Source of the DNA: Tubulanus polymorphus
Taxonomy: Eukaryota > Nemertea > Palaeonemertea > Tubulaniformes > Tubulanidae
Assembly (NCBI RefSeq): GCF_964204645.1
Contig: NC_134031.1
Span: 15,931,307-15,995,306, forward strand
DNA: 64,000 nt
Direction: 5' to 3'
Shown here: piece by piece, positions 50,334-62,871 of the stretch
Numbering within the stretch: the first letter of the stretch is position 1
Layout of the letters: every line of letters begins with the position of its first letter
Made by a program: the position numbers and the translations under genes
Notes under the pieces: model-generated
Database searches by the model: none
Seen by the model: only the letters and a program-made list of their open reading frames with translations
Told to the model about the DNA's origin: nothing

Positions 50334-51660
50334 GTTCATTTGCGTGGGAGTCGGTAGCAAGCCCTCCAGGGTTGGTGCTGTTGCCGGGGGGGGGTTTAGA
50401 TTCGCGTCAACGTTTTAACTCGGCACGATATTTCGCTACAAAAAATATATAAAAACGCGAATATTCCGTTTGAACGCGATATCTTCCGAGACGTCGTACT
50501 ATCTAACTAATCCCGAATGATGATGATTATCCTCTCGGCAACGACTCTTTATTTAAAATCCGATTGATCGCTTTTTAAAAAAAATATCACTTTCTCTGTA
50601 TAAAATCTGTAAAGAAAATAATAGCGAAATGTTAACATATTTTCGGGGGGGATTCATTTAATATCATCAACTTCGTCGATAGCGTATGTTTCGAAATTTT
50701 TAGTTTTTGTTTTCGAAACCGGTAAATTTCACCCAAAAGCAATTCTAAACAATCAGAAGCTACCGATATATGGAAATTCAAAATAAACACGCGAGAATCG
50801 ATAAATCATCACAACCCGTGCACTGCGACTGCGTCTGTACACGGTAAATATTGTGCAATATTGTTTTTCGCGAAAACCAAACCTGCGTTTAGTTTTACCT
50901 TGAACTCATTGATATGCATGAAAAACCGACGACCGGCCTAGCTTTGTAATAACGATGTGCGACCCCGTGATTTACCTGCCATGGTGAACATTCATAAAAG
51001 TCGATTCATAAAATTTGTGTATGCATGCGTTAATCGACGCAAGGGAGGAGGGGTAATTAGCATATCCGCGGATTAATAATATCTAGTACATATTCAGCAA
51101 AATAAACATCTAGTGCACATCATTATGAGCTGTTCTTTACAAGCAGAATCAAGGGTGTGATTAAGGGAAGGGTGCTTCCCCAAAATAGGCCATGATTAAA
51201 AATTCAAAACCCCGACAGAAAGCTCGTTGGAAAACATTAACTTGTCATCAGCTTGTCAGTTTAATAGATCTTAGGAAGAGAGTTCAAATATCCGAATAAC
51301 CATAGAAGCGATAACATTAAAAACCTCATTTTGTCAGTTTAATAGATCGAAGTGGCTTCCAGTACGAACACAAATCAGTTCAAACTATCTCTACGTCGAT
51401 ATGTGACGACAACGAACTTTATTTTCCCCGTAAGATAGGCCTAAACTATCGAATTTCCAGGAAACGCGATAAGGATCGCAGACAAAAAACCGTGTTAAAA
51501 AGTGTTACGCGTATAAGCCCCGACCGAATTTGACAGAGTCACTAAATAAAACTCATCACGATTAGATATTTATAATACAATAATCATAATCATTTCACTC
51601 GCATTCTCAGAGTATCAGTCAACAAAAGTTTAGGGGGAGAGGGGGCAAAAGAATGTACTT

Positions 51661-51689
51661 TCATCATCATCATCATCATCATCATCATC
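51661..51689. repeat. CAT microsatellite
   Basis: About nine tandem cat units. Confidence 0.9.
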
Positions 51690-52814
51690 CGGCTCCCAAG
51701 TTCGTAAACGTGTCGATCTATTGTCCACCGCAAATGCCTACGAACTCTCTTAAGTATGTAAACGTACTAGAAAAGCCAAATAAACTTCACAATAAATATA
51801 CAAGGTAGGAAAGGTCAACGCAATCCGAGATATCATTGTACCCCACCTGATCCGACTCTACCCACCTTCGTAAATGAAAACTATGAAAACTAATAACTAC
51901 AATTCATCGATTAATTTCGACTAAACCGGCAACCTTTCAAATACCGGTGCTGTGCGGCGAATTAATCACTCTAACTATGATAATGTTTGTTCGCGCAACA
52001 CCCAGATTTGTTTACTTACTGACATGTATATACAATTACGACACGCAAGTCTTGGCCTTCGCACACGAAAAACCTTCAATTATAAACACAAGACTTTCAG
52101 TCACCCTAACTACTAACTATAGTCTATATTGACAGCTTTCTCCATGTGTTCCAATAGGCACAGGTATCTAGGCGCTCCCTTCGAAATCAGCCTATGCTCA
52201 TAATGCTCAAGATTAAAGGATTAATCAGATAACAGTTACAATGACCACTAACTACTCAACAGTTACAAACTAACTAAGCTTTTAATCAGCCTAGATTCAT
52301 TGTCCCTTAGTTATCAGAACTCACAATCAGAAAACAAAGAGATCGCCACCACGAGATTAAAATCTAACATTTTCATTGTTTAAACTTTGAGGTTGTTTGA
52401 TTTAGAGTTTGAGACTTTCACTTTCACTGCTCTAACGGCTGGCTTATGTCGACAAGCAACGCGACGCCTACCGACTCCTACCGACGCAACTGACAGCGAC
52501 CGCGATCGCAGCCCAGCTTATGTCGACTGCGCTCTAATTCCCAGCAACTGAGGCCGACTAGCGGGATATGAGATCCTCCCAGTTGCTTCCCTGCTTATGT
52601 CGGTTGCCATTACTAGCAACTGCCACGGCTCAAATGGTCACATGATAAGCATTTTGAGAATAAATTTGAATTATTAGGAAATATATTTCTATTAGAAAAG
52701 CTATTTCTTTAAGACTTTGATCTTTCTGATTCTGTTTTGAATACAACGTGCTAGCGACATCTATAAAGATGGCCGCTCACACCATAATTTTACCAATTTC
52801 GTAAAAATACAATC

Positions 52815-52995
52815 CATAATTCGACCGCCGATCACATAACTATATCCGCACTTTGATTTTTGTACTTTCATTTTTAACATAAAAATCACCCCCTGTTGTT
52901 TCGCTCCCGGCAGGTGCGCACTGGGTTTGTAAGGGACACCGAATCAAACGCAACCAATAAAATAAATATCAGGGTCAATCCCTATTGTAGATGAA
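52815..52995. repeat. Interspersed repeat family K (copy 1)
   Basis: Shares ccgccgatcacataactata, ccctgt..tttcgct-ccggcag, gggacac and gacaatccctatt-type blocks with 59535-59700, and partly with 54030-54150 and 61715-61765. Not assigned to a known family. Confidence 0.65.
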
Positions 52996-54029
52996 AAATA
53001 CAATCTGTTAACACAGCGAAATGGTATAAGATGGATAATGTTTGCGCTATCTAACAATCTCAACAAATTTCTCCGACTTTACAGGTAAGTGGCCACGCGG
53101 AATAATGCTCAAATTATTGTTTCCCCCACCCTGCTCCCCCTAAATAGGTCACTCAGGCCTACCCCTTTCGGTAAACAGCGTACCGGTACACACTATATCT
53201 ATCAATCAATCAGCTTTTGTTGAAGTCAATTCGAATGAAAACAGCTGTTTCGTGTATCTCGAAATCATCGAGCATGAATCATTACGCTGAAGCCAGCTTC
53301 CTATTCTACCCCACACATGCGCGTCGTTGGTGCACGTAACACACAAAGACCTTTCTAACGATATCCAACACTGCAGTTCCCCCTCCATCACAAAGAGACT
53401 TTCACCACCGCTAGGTTAGCAAAAATTATCATTTCTATCTAGATAGGTTAGAAATATTCGAAAAGAGGAAACGAGTGCGAACCTGTCCTGTTTTTGATGT
53501 ATAGCTGTTATTCGCGCTACCTAGGACACAATAACGAAATAATAAAGCCGAAATGAAACCCTGAGCATATTGTACGCAAATGGAAAATAGGTTAGAATTT
53601 GAATTAAAAGTTCAAGTTTGCGTAGTAACTAACACCGATAGCTGGGCGACTGTACGACGAGCAGGGTCAATCCGTAGACTATTATACAGTGTGTACTAGT
53701 TATTACAAAGCCCTTTGTTAGAAGCACGGCAGTCCATCCACTCTACACGGAACAGACCCAATTCTTTCCTTCACGATCCAGCGTGCTATGAGTATGCGCG
53801 ATGACTCAGAAATATATTCGCGGAATTAATATCGCGGCTTTTTAAAGAATGACAACCTATAAAGCCTACCTAAGAATAAAGCCTAACTATTACCAACGCA
53901 TACATATTAGTTTTCCCGAGCACTTTCATTAGCCTCAGTCTTGATTGATTGATTACATAATCAATAATTTCTTACTACAATAAACGAAACCAATTATAAA
54001 TTGGAGCTAATATATCAAACGAGTAACAC

Positions 54030-54150
54030 CCTGTTTCGGTCACGGCAAGTTTGGCGGGTTCGTAAGGAACACCAAATACTCAAACGAAATCTACCAATCG
54101 AATAGGCCTAAATCAAACGGAGACAATTCCTATTTTAAGGTAGATTTCAA
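54030..54150. repeat. Interspersed repeat family K (partial copy)
   Basis: caccctgtttcggtcacggc, gggttcgtaaggaacacc and gagacaattcctattttaag correspond to the second half of the family K unit. Confidence 0.55.
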
Positions 54151-56343
54151 AACAAAGACATATTTCAATCTTTTCATTAAGCACTTTCATTAACTCACCT
54201 AGGCCTACTAATAGATTAGTCCTATCAAACCTTAACCCTTCATTCGAGTTCTCTAGCTTTCAACCTTACAATTACCCTATTAATATTATATACTCACTAC
54301 TTAAATAATACTGAATCATTAGGAACCCTAATTAAAAACGGTAAACGTCTATTTGACGAAAAACAAATATAAACTTAGGATTTTGATCTACCCAAATATG
54401 TTGTGTATCATAAACAGACGTCATGTACAATTTCTGAAGAACGTTGTATTAATTTACGACCGAAATATTGTGCGTCAGGAAGGACAGTAGATAGAGAGTA
54501 GAGACAGCTGATCGAAAATCCAAGAGAAAATCGGAAAATTACCGTCTTTAAAAGCGTCTAGAATCGCGATTCCTCACCGGATCGAGACGATCGAAACGTT
54601 CATAAGCTCCCGACGTCGTCTTCTAGAAGATGGTCAGTCGAAACTCTCATAATGACCGGTCCAAATTGCCTAAACGGAGCTGAAACTGTCGGTTCTATCC
54701 TCGGCGAGTAGTCCTCCACTCTCTCTAGACAAAACCAAAATGGCGACTTCTAACGCCAGCTTCGATGACGAACAACGCGCAAACTGATGATGTCACTGCC
54801 GCGAAAATCCACGTGGCTCGAATGTTTACTAACATTAAAATGCCGGTAACAGAGGTGCCGTCACAAAGCGCCCATATCTTATCAATCGGCAATTCAGTGA
54901 AACAAACGACAAAGGACACGCATCCAGGATGCCCACTAAACGACTAACAAACCACAAAACCTATTCGATATTAACTGGACAAGAATGCAGACGTGATTTA
55001 TTATAACTCTTTGTCTTTGAATTGAAAGTGGTGAGCATTCAATATATATTGATTGTGCTCACCGATCCCTCATTATTAATTTGTACTTATTAGAAAATAA
55101 GCGTCCAATGTTTAATTAGCCCAATCAACTAGCGCATTTCCTTAATAAACACATGACAGGCCTCTGGTGATGAGAACTCAAGAAATCTTCTAAATGTTTT
55201 CGTCAACAATACAAAAAGAACTAAGAATGGTAGTTATTAAACACAGTTATTAAACAAAGTTGGTCTAAAAAAAATTTACGTTGGATAGACGAACATGAAA
55301 CCCCTTAAAATTTTGAAAGGGATTTTCTTGATGTCTGGAGTTGTTTTAAATTGCATGTGTGCGCGGTGAAGAATTGGCGTTGGACAATGTTTTTACAAAA
55401 CTGTGAAACTGCAAATTAATTGCGCGTGCACACGCCCCAATTTACCTGCAATCGGGTAACGGGGTATTTAGTGAATTGCCCCACAGCTGTGAGATGTGAC
55501 ATCTGTCACTAGCATGTGCCCTGAACAGACACTAGATCACGTGCTAACACTTATAAACCCCTCAAACAATGGCTTTATGCCACGTGCTTCAATAATTAAT
55601 TATCCTCTGTGAGCCACGGGCTGGGAACGCGTCGTCTTTGTCCAAAAAGTTGCATCTTTGTCCACCAGTGGATGGCCGTTACAGAATGTCCTTTGTTCGA
55701 ATCCGCAGAGCTCTCGATTGTCGATGAATCGTACCGCTGTGTGATAACTATTTGGCACACCTCAAACAGGTAATATGCTTGTTCCTCAGGAAAGGCAGTG
55801 GTGGCGTGCAGTGGGTGTTCGTGGCGATCCGGACACCCCCTAAAATTGTGAGGTCCCTTTTAAGAATTCTATCCCCAAAAATTCAAGACAGATTTGTTTC
55901 GAAGGAAAAGTTAAGCTCGAACTGAAAAAAAATATATCAACACGGCAATGATGAAAGCAACGGGATCGCGGCGAAGCTTGGGTAAAGGCCCTTAATTGTG
56001 GACACTCCTTTTTCGTTGACCCTGAATTCTATGACCCCGAAGGTGGATCATTCCCTCCCTCTCGCTGGAAGCCCGGGTTTTAGAGTAAAGAAGCAATGCG
56101 AGAAAAATATATTCAACATTAAATTCAACTTTCGCAAAAAAAGAACAAAAAGATAATTTTACCTATTCGGTGCGAGATTCAAATTTTATTCAGAACAAAA
56201 TATGACTGATATAAATATAAACATCTCAATAATTAATATCGATGTATTTTCCGAATGAAAAAATATATTTTCTGGAGTAAGTGTATTCATGGATATTGAT
56301 AGATTTTGTTTGTTCGCTGCTGGTGTATGAGCGTCAGATGTCA

Positions 56344-56733
56344 GCGGCTGATTACTCAAAAGTTGGTTCGTTCTTTTGTCTAATTAATTCTTGAAAAAAA
56401 AATGGTAAGCATGCTATTTCAATTGTCACTATGATATTAAAAGGCCCGTACCCAAGGAACGCACCGCGAACGCATCTCACCACAAGAGTTCCACTTTTTT
56501 TCTGTTTGACCAACGAACATTTTTGTTGTATGAAATATTCACTAACGATGGCTGGAGATGCGCTTAAAACGCTTGAAATTTTCTTGTGAATGGACCCAAA
56601 CCCGTCGCAATCGTCGGCTCCACCGTCAAATAAGTTTCACCTCATCTAAATTCGCACCCGCCCAAAAGGGGCCGCATTTATCATATCCACTGATGGTTAT
56701 AACTCTAACCAACATTTGAGCAACTGCAACGCC
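56344..56733. repeat. Foldback MITE family A (copy 6), split by an insertion
   Basis: Left end gattactcaaaagttggttc, right end ctaaccaacatttgagcaac, about 390 bp apart instead of about 130. The intervening 56440-56690 segment looks like a foreign insertion (aaggcccgtacccaaggaac...). Confidence 0.6.
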
Positions 56734-56946
56734 TGATGTAGATGAGGCGAAAGCTCTTGATCTCAAATACATGAGAGAACAGCAATCAACAATAATAGTG
56801 ACGAACGAAATGGACACAACGTCGATTACTATTTCACATTTTCTATAAACTTATAAAAATAAAAGCGGCTTCTGGTGAGAGGTATATAGTAAGAAATATT
56901 AAAGTTGTTTGCTGCCAGATATACAGAAACGAAAGTCTTTCTTTTG

Positions 56947-56952
56947 TTTATT
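56947..56952 (-). terminator. Poly(A) signal of the first beta-lactamase-like gene
   Basis: AATAAA on the minus strand 6 nt after the TAG stop codon, implying a 3' UTR of only about 25-30 nt if used. Confidence 0.5.
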
Positions 56953-56957
56953 ACTTT

Positions 56958-59900
56958 CTAAGTGGTTTCCAGTTTTTCCAGACAGTCGTACAGCGAACCC
57001 AGTAACGCCTTCATCCGTGGATCGCAGTTCGGCATAAAAAACCGATTATCGCTGGTAACAAACGCAAACGTCAAGTCGTTATTCGGATCTCTATTCACCT
57101 CTTGACCGCCGTATCCAGGATGTCCATACATCAGCTCTCCCTGAACAGAAATCGATATAAAATCATAACGCGGTAAAACTATACGCAATGAATCGCGAGG
57201 GACGAATAGAATGTAAGTCCCACAATCACGAGATAGAAAAAGTTTTTTAAAAATCGAAACTATTAAAATCTATCAAAAACCCGAATTTTCGGTTTTACAC
57301 GTTACTCCTTGAAAATGGTTTTTAGTGTAAAACCGAAAATTCGGGTTTTTTTCAATAAATTTTAATAGTACCGATTTAAAAAAAAAACTTTTTCGTTCTC
57401 ATGATTGTGGGTGGAATTTATATTCTAATATAAAATGTTATGCTATCTGGGGCCGCGGGTGTTCGAATACCAACACTTTATGAATATAAATAGTCTAATA
57501 TGTATCTATATACATATAGATGTCGCCAGGGGCGTAGCTGATAGAACTTGCGTCTTCTTGGCCAACTTATATTCATTAATGTATTTATCTTTTATTTATT
57601 CTAATTATTCTTTATATCGTTTTTGGAACGTTATCAATTCAAATCTATAAACTTGCTGGACGAGTTTATGAGTCTGACCCTTTTTTTCTAAATATGATAC
57701 TGAAATAGTACAGTGAAAAATATGTCATTTTCGTGCCTACATCTTTTAAAATCCCGACCACGCCGCTGGGTACCTGTGAACTTTAAAAATTCGGGGATTG
57801 ATTTTTTCCATATACGGGAAGGAACTATATGTCAGAGTGGGATTTTCACCTTCGGATTGAGACGCTGCATCATTCCAGCAGCCATGGCAGTTTCCATTCC
57901 GACAACGTGGTCGTAAACTGCCTGTCTCGGTCGTGTGAACTCGTCCAGTACGTCATCGGTGACCAGTCGTTGGCTGGTGACTAGATTCATCACAGTCGCT
58001 AACGAACGAGCGTTTCCAAATCCCATTAACGACGTCAACGGAATTTTTAACAGATCTTGATTGTTCAGCGCTCCAGGTTCCTGATACGACAGATGAGAAA
58101 TTTGAAATTACAATATTCCTGGACCCAGTATATCCAGTTCCACAGTTCTGAGTTAAAATTTAACTTTGAGTAAACTCATCGATAATGAACTGATTTTAAC
58201 TGAAGAGTTAACTCTAACTCACAACTGTGGAACTGGATCCTGCTCCACAGTTGTGAGTTCAGATTTGACTCAGAGTTAACTCATTTAAAATGAACTAATT
58301 TTAACTCAGAGTTAACTCTAACTCATCATGACTGTAGAACTGGATCCAAGTGTATACACAAATCGTATCCCGTCCAAATTTGAATCAGGCTTATATCAAC
58401 TGTAAATACGTACATTGACATCTTTAATCGAACCTCGAGTTGCCTTGTGTATCAGTGACCCGGGGTTCAGGAAAAATCCAATCATTTTCATATTGCCCGA
58501 AGAAATCAGATCATGCATAGCGAATAACGGATGGTGGTTCCAAAAGTTTACTTTTCGCTGAAATTCAGACGCCGGCAATCCAATCCAGAAATCTACATCT
58601 ATAAAGTTTGATTTCTTTCAATACTACAATCCATTTGAGGCAAATTTATCACATCAAATTAAACGTGATTTTAAGTAAAATCGTATTTATCCTGGAATAA
58701 TCAAATTTGATTTGGTCTTATTTGATTTATCAAATCATCAAATCACCTCGAGATGTGATTTGATACGATTTGAAGATGGAAGACTCTCAAATTTTTTTTT
58801 CTCGAAAAACTGATATGAAAATGGTCAAAACTTGATGGTCAAAACTTAAAGAGAAACTGAAACTCGCTCAGGAAATAGTATATCAAAAAGCGGGGCACGG
58901 CAGTATTCTCTTGTCAGCCGTTTTGAAAAAGTCGTCAAATTCATCCTGTTGTGCAAATCTTATTTGATTAGATAACAACACGTGACTAGCAAATTATAAT
59001 TCGGAAAATCAAATCTGATTTGACAAGATAAATTCGCCTTTGATATCCACGAATAACTATTTCAAGTTGTTGATTTCTGCAAAGCGCGGGCAGATCCAGG
59101 ATTCGAGTTAGACAGTATTGGAAGGAAATCTTAGGGCACATCCATATCCAAGACAAAGTGAGCCGAAATCTTTGAAAATTTAGTACAATTTTATGGTTTT
59201 TACAGGGCTTCTAGAGACTAAAGAGTAATCAGTGATAATAAAACAAACAGAGACAAGATTTCAAGAGACGCAGTAAAAATTGAAACTGCAAAAAGTTCCT
59301 CGTTCATTCTTGTTATACCTTGAACAATTTATGTGCCGCTTACCATGAGGTATAGCTACTTCGTCCCGGAAGAATGTTCCGATATCTCGATGCTGTTTGT
59401 CAACCATTTTCACGAGAGTTCCGACGTACATTCCGTACGTGACGGCGTGGTATCCCTGTTTAGTTCCTGCAATATTCACAACGACTAAAACTCATGCGAT
59501 CATGTACTTCAATTTAAACAAAAAAATATGTAAACTCGAACGCCGATCACATAACTATTTCTGTACTTCGATTTCCGATTTCAAAATCAAACCCCCTGTT
59601 TCGCTTCCGGCAGATGTGGTGGGTCTGTAAGGGACACTCAATCAGAAAATCAAACACAATTTACCAACCAAATAAGTAACAGGGACAATCCCTATTTTAA
59701 GATAAAAATAAACTCATGCGATATCAACTTACTGAATATATAGGAAACGTCTCTCAAGACTGTACACCTTACTACGGTAAGGCTGAGACTTGGTCAATTT
59801 TAAAACTTCTCTTAATGTCTGGGAACTTTTAAAATAGTTAAGTAGTGAGCATCCCACAATAACAACGACAGTGGCCGAAAATGTCACTGGAGCCGGTAGT

Positions 59901-62448
59901 CTAATAAACGTTTCGACATCGTGATAGTCCTACGAGCAATATGTGATGATTGCTCGTATAAGGATATAGTCCCCGGGGTGGGGGGGGGCGTATCCAATTT
60001 GACTATATTTACTGCTGAATTATATGCCACGAAGAAGCAAGCATTGCACATGTAAAGCTCATTAAAAGGGGCCTGGGGTCTTCCTTAGGAAAAGTTTGGC
60101 GAATAACTAGTTCTCCTTGTATGGGCATTCAGATTATGTACTTCTAATAAATATGTTAGTCACATATTTTTCTGACTATGTTCCGGAATACAGTGGAATA
60201 TAGCTTAGATCCGTCCCCTGTATCACTCTACATCATCGTCACAACACGGATATAGTGTTTTTTATCAATCGTGATTTCAAATATTTTTTTTCAAATGGCT
60301 TACATAGAGCAGTTTTTACCTGGTGGCCACAAAGGGCTTCCAATTTATCAACTGATATAGTGTTTTTTTTATCAATCGTGATTTCAAATAGTCTTTTTCA
60401 AATGGTTTACATGTTACAGTTTTTACCTGGTGGCCACAAAGGCTTCTGTCTTTCCAACAGTTTATTTACCGCCTCTGGATCTTGCACGAACTTCTCAAGA
60501 GTAATGGTCTCGTCTAAAGTGGCTAAACCCGCCTTTCATTTCAGAGAAAAAAAACAATACATCTCGAACGAATTATTCGTGATACAAAAAGTTTCATTTT
60601 AGTTCTATGTACGGAATGTTATTTGAGTAACGCCTTTATTTTACCTTATGTTCAAGTAACATCCGAACTGTTATATCTTCTTTTCCGTTTGTTCCAAATT
60701 CTGGCCAGTAGGTGGCTACCTTTTCGTCATAAGCCATTTCACCCCTAATGACGAGTCCACGAAAAGATCGAGTTAGACTTTTGTTTTCTAATTAGTTCTT
60801 AAAACTAGATATCAGGCCCGTGCTGAGCTTTTTATGAGAGGCGATTCTATTTCGAGAAAAATGGCGCTTTTTCATCGTAAAAGGGGCAGTTTCTTATTGA
60901 AAAGGGCAGCTATCTTAAGAAGTGCCCGGGTATCTGAATAAATCATTTGAGAATTATTTTTCATTTTCATAAAAACTTTATCCAAATTTCGAAAAATCTT
61001 GACCCAAATTTTTTCAAACCGACTTTTCGAAGGGCACTGGAAATTTTAGGGGGTTCGTTCGCTACCTCCGACCCCCGCCCCTAGGCACGGGCCTGGATAT
61101 TCGCAGGGTTTAAACGACTGATTTTGCAAGTTACCTGCTCACAAGAATTCCGATGCATATTGCCGCAACTGCCTTCGTCGTAGATTGAGTGATCGCGATC
61201 GAATTTCGTCTCCATTTAGTTCCATGCTGGACATCGGCGTAGCCTCCCCACAAGTCAACCACTAATTCATCGCGATGATAAACCGCAAAAGATCCGCCTG
61301 ACATGCGGCCATCTTGTATCATTGATCTGCGTTTTGAGAAGGGTCGGATTTAAAAGATTATCCAAAAAAGTGCGATAGGGTTTTTTTAAACAATTATATT
61401 GACATTTTCAGGTAACAGGTGTTGGAAGTAAGATATCAGGTTGGCCAAAAATGTTAGCTCAATTTATAGTGAGAAATACGCCTCTGACTGAACGTGCTTC
61501 ATTTAATGATCGCGGAAACCCAACCTATAATGGGCACCCGGGGACGAGGACAGACAGAAATCGGTATGTCTCGGAGCTTCCATTCGACACGGACTTGGCC
61601 GACATGGATCTTTTATCCACTTTGCAATCATGATTATGCCCACGAATTGACTAATACATTTATACTATGACTATGATTCCCAATTGTGTACTTCGATTTA
61701 AACAAAAAACTTTTGTAAACTCGACCGCCGATCACACAACTATATCTGTGCTTCGATTTCCGATTTCACCATAGTAGAGGTTACATACCAGCATATTTTT
61801 GATCAATAATTCATCAAAAATCATAAACCATGATAGAAATACTAGGACACCAACAAAAAGAAACTATTTGAAATAACAGTTGAATTGATTGAAATGCGGG
61901 GATGTTTGCATTTCAAGAATAACAACAATAATTGGAGTATTCTAATTGATTATCTATATTGACCTTCTAAGCATATGCAGCATTCATAGCGAATGAAAAA
62001 AATGTGGATTTTTTTCCGGTTCGTAATATATTGAACATATTGAAAATAGATCTGACCGCGTTTTTTGTGTATTAGGACTTCAAATAGCCTATGTCAGGTC
62101 TATACTACACCACTATAACCAATGTAGTTTGGAGTAAGATATCACGAATCTAATCATTGTTAAGGTTCAATCGTTTCGAAATAAACCACAAAAATTCTAG
62201 GACCTACCGATCAACTCTTGTTCGCTTCTGATAGGCCTATTTAAAATTTTCAAATGCCTATTTGATTCATCAGAGTTGCTTTTACTACTTACAACCATAA
62301 TACCCAAATAGACGCACTATTATCATAATACTTATATTGTACTTAATCACCTGAATACTTGAATTACATTCTCGAAACCAGGATTAACAGAGCCATCGAG
62401 GTGTAAAGGCACAGACGGTTGTCTTCTCCAGCACAGAAAACGTGTCAT
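56958..62448 (-). CDS. Beta-lactamase-related serine hydrolase (LACT-type), complete
   Basis: Eight exons: 62351-62448, 61135-61326, 60645-60744, 60427-60532, 59344-59466, 58414-58598, 57850-58080, 56958-57140. Phases fit; 1218 nt, 405 residues. N-terminal LDGSVNPGFENVIQVF, SGGSFAVYHRDELVVDLWGG, catalytic S-x-x-K in ITQSTTKAV, then TVRMLLEHKAGL, GYHAVTYGMYVGTLV (candidate catalytic Tyr), SLMGFGNARSLATVM and YGHPGYGGQ in place of the KTG box. These are marks of the class C beta-lactamase / penicillin-binding-protein fold as used by animal LACT proteins. Such eukaryotic members are thought to be esterases or peptidases, not antibiotic-degrading enzymes; substrate here is unknown. No signal peptide is evident. 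A paralogue lies 424 bp upstream on the same strand. The gtgaaa donor at 57849 is weak. Confidence 0.9.
57214..57418. repeat. Palindromic MITE, about 205 bp
   Basis: Left aagtcccacaatcacgagat, right atctcgtgattgtggg-like inverse (ctcatgattgtgggtggaat). The inner arms aaaacccgaattttcggttt / aaaccgaaaattcgggtttt are nearly perfect. It fills the start of the LACT intron after exon 57850-58080. Confidence 0.9.
58121..58347. repeat. Family C MITE, two copies head to tail
   Basis: Two copies of the ttccacagttctgagttaa ... tcacaactgtggaactggat unit adjoin at about 58240. They make up most of the 333-bp LACT intron between 58080 and 58414. Confidence 0.85.
58634..59043. mobile_element. Non-autonomous element with AT-rich palindromic left half
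   Basis: Inverted ends tttgaggcaaatttatc and gataaattcgcctttgat, about 410 bp. Repeated caaat/atttg motifs (tttgatttatcaaatcatca) give local foldbacks. LACT intron. Confidence 0.65.
59535..59700. repeat. Interspersed repeat family K (copy 2)
   Basis: cgccgatcacataactattt, accccctgtttcgcttccgg, gggtctgtaagggacactca and gggacaatccctattttaag. LACT intron. Confidence 0.65.
60249..60445. repeat. Tandem duplication of an exon end with its splice donor
   Basis: Two copies, starting at 60249 and 60354, of a 105-bp unit: gatatagtgttttttatcaa, then cgtgatttcaaata, then tacctggtggccacaaa. The second copy holds the real 3' end of LACT exon 60427-60532 and its gtaaaa donor. The first repeats the donor plus about 18 exon bases with one base inserted (aaaggg). 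Confidence 0.88.
60814..61094. mobile_element. Family J element, intact copy
   Basis: Inverted ends aggcccgtgc and gcacgggcct on 281 bp. Direct gatat(c/t) flanks on both sides look like a target-site duplication. Internally gaagtgcccgggtatctgaa and gaccccc. Related to 7648-7890. LACT intron, about 40 bp from exon 61135. Confidence 0.75.
61715..61765. repeat. Family K fragment
   Basis: cgaccgccgatcacacaact and tgcttcgatttccgatttca match the first block of the other K copies. Confidence 0.55.
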
Positions 62449-62675
62449 CGTTGATGTGAATTTCAAAAACATTTCCAACAATTCAAATTTAACTGCCAAA
62501 TATGTTTTGACTGATTGAAGTTAAATAAAGGAATATCCTGTTGGTTGAAAATGCCTTACAAATTGAAAAATCAATTAATTGTACCAGCAGATAGTGAGCA
62601 TGTGATCAGATATGGTATTAAAGGTCAGGGTCAGAAGGATTATCCGCGTGAACAAATAATAATAAGAGATCGACA

Positions 62676-62681
62676 TTTATT
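62676..62681 (-). terminator. Poly(A) signal of the second beta-lactamase-like gene
   Basis: AATAAA on the minus strand about 190 nt after the stop at 62872 and upstream of the next gene's start at 62448. Consistent with two separate transcripts. Confidence 0.45.
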
Positions 62682-62871
62682 TTCAAATCATATTCACATT
62701 TAAAGAGCACATTAATAAAATATACATGTATCTATGCGTACATAATTGCAAAATATACATTTCAAGAATAAAACATGAAAATCTTAACAAAATTATTACA
62801 AAATATACACTAATGACAGCAGAATCACGAATTTTAGCTTTCCATAGGGAAATATATGATTCGAATAAGAA

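Larger units (their letters stand above)
50334..56957. other. 6.6 kb gene-free stretch: SPSB upstream region and LACT downstream region
   Basis: No coding exon recognised on either strand. It should contain the SPSB promoter and 5' UTR on the minus strand. A YY1-like aaaatggcgac occurs at about 54728. A good minus-strand donor (gtgagt) lies at 54193-54198 but I cannot tie it to an exon. Repeats inside: a (cat)n run at 51661-51689, a CpG-richer block with three gcttatgtcg motifs (52440-52610), family K elements (52815-52995, 54030-54150), and a split family A MITE (56344-56733). Confidence 0.55.

Noticed and set aside
54725-54947. Open frames on both strands near 54.8 kb
   Set aside because: About 60 codons each, no homology I recognise, and no splice context linking them to SPSB or LACT.
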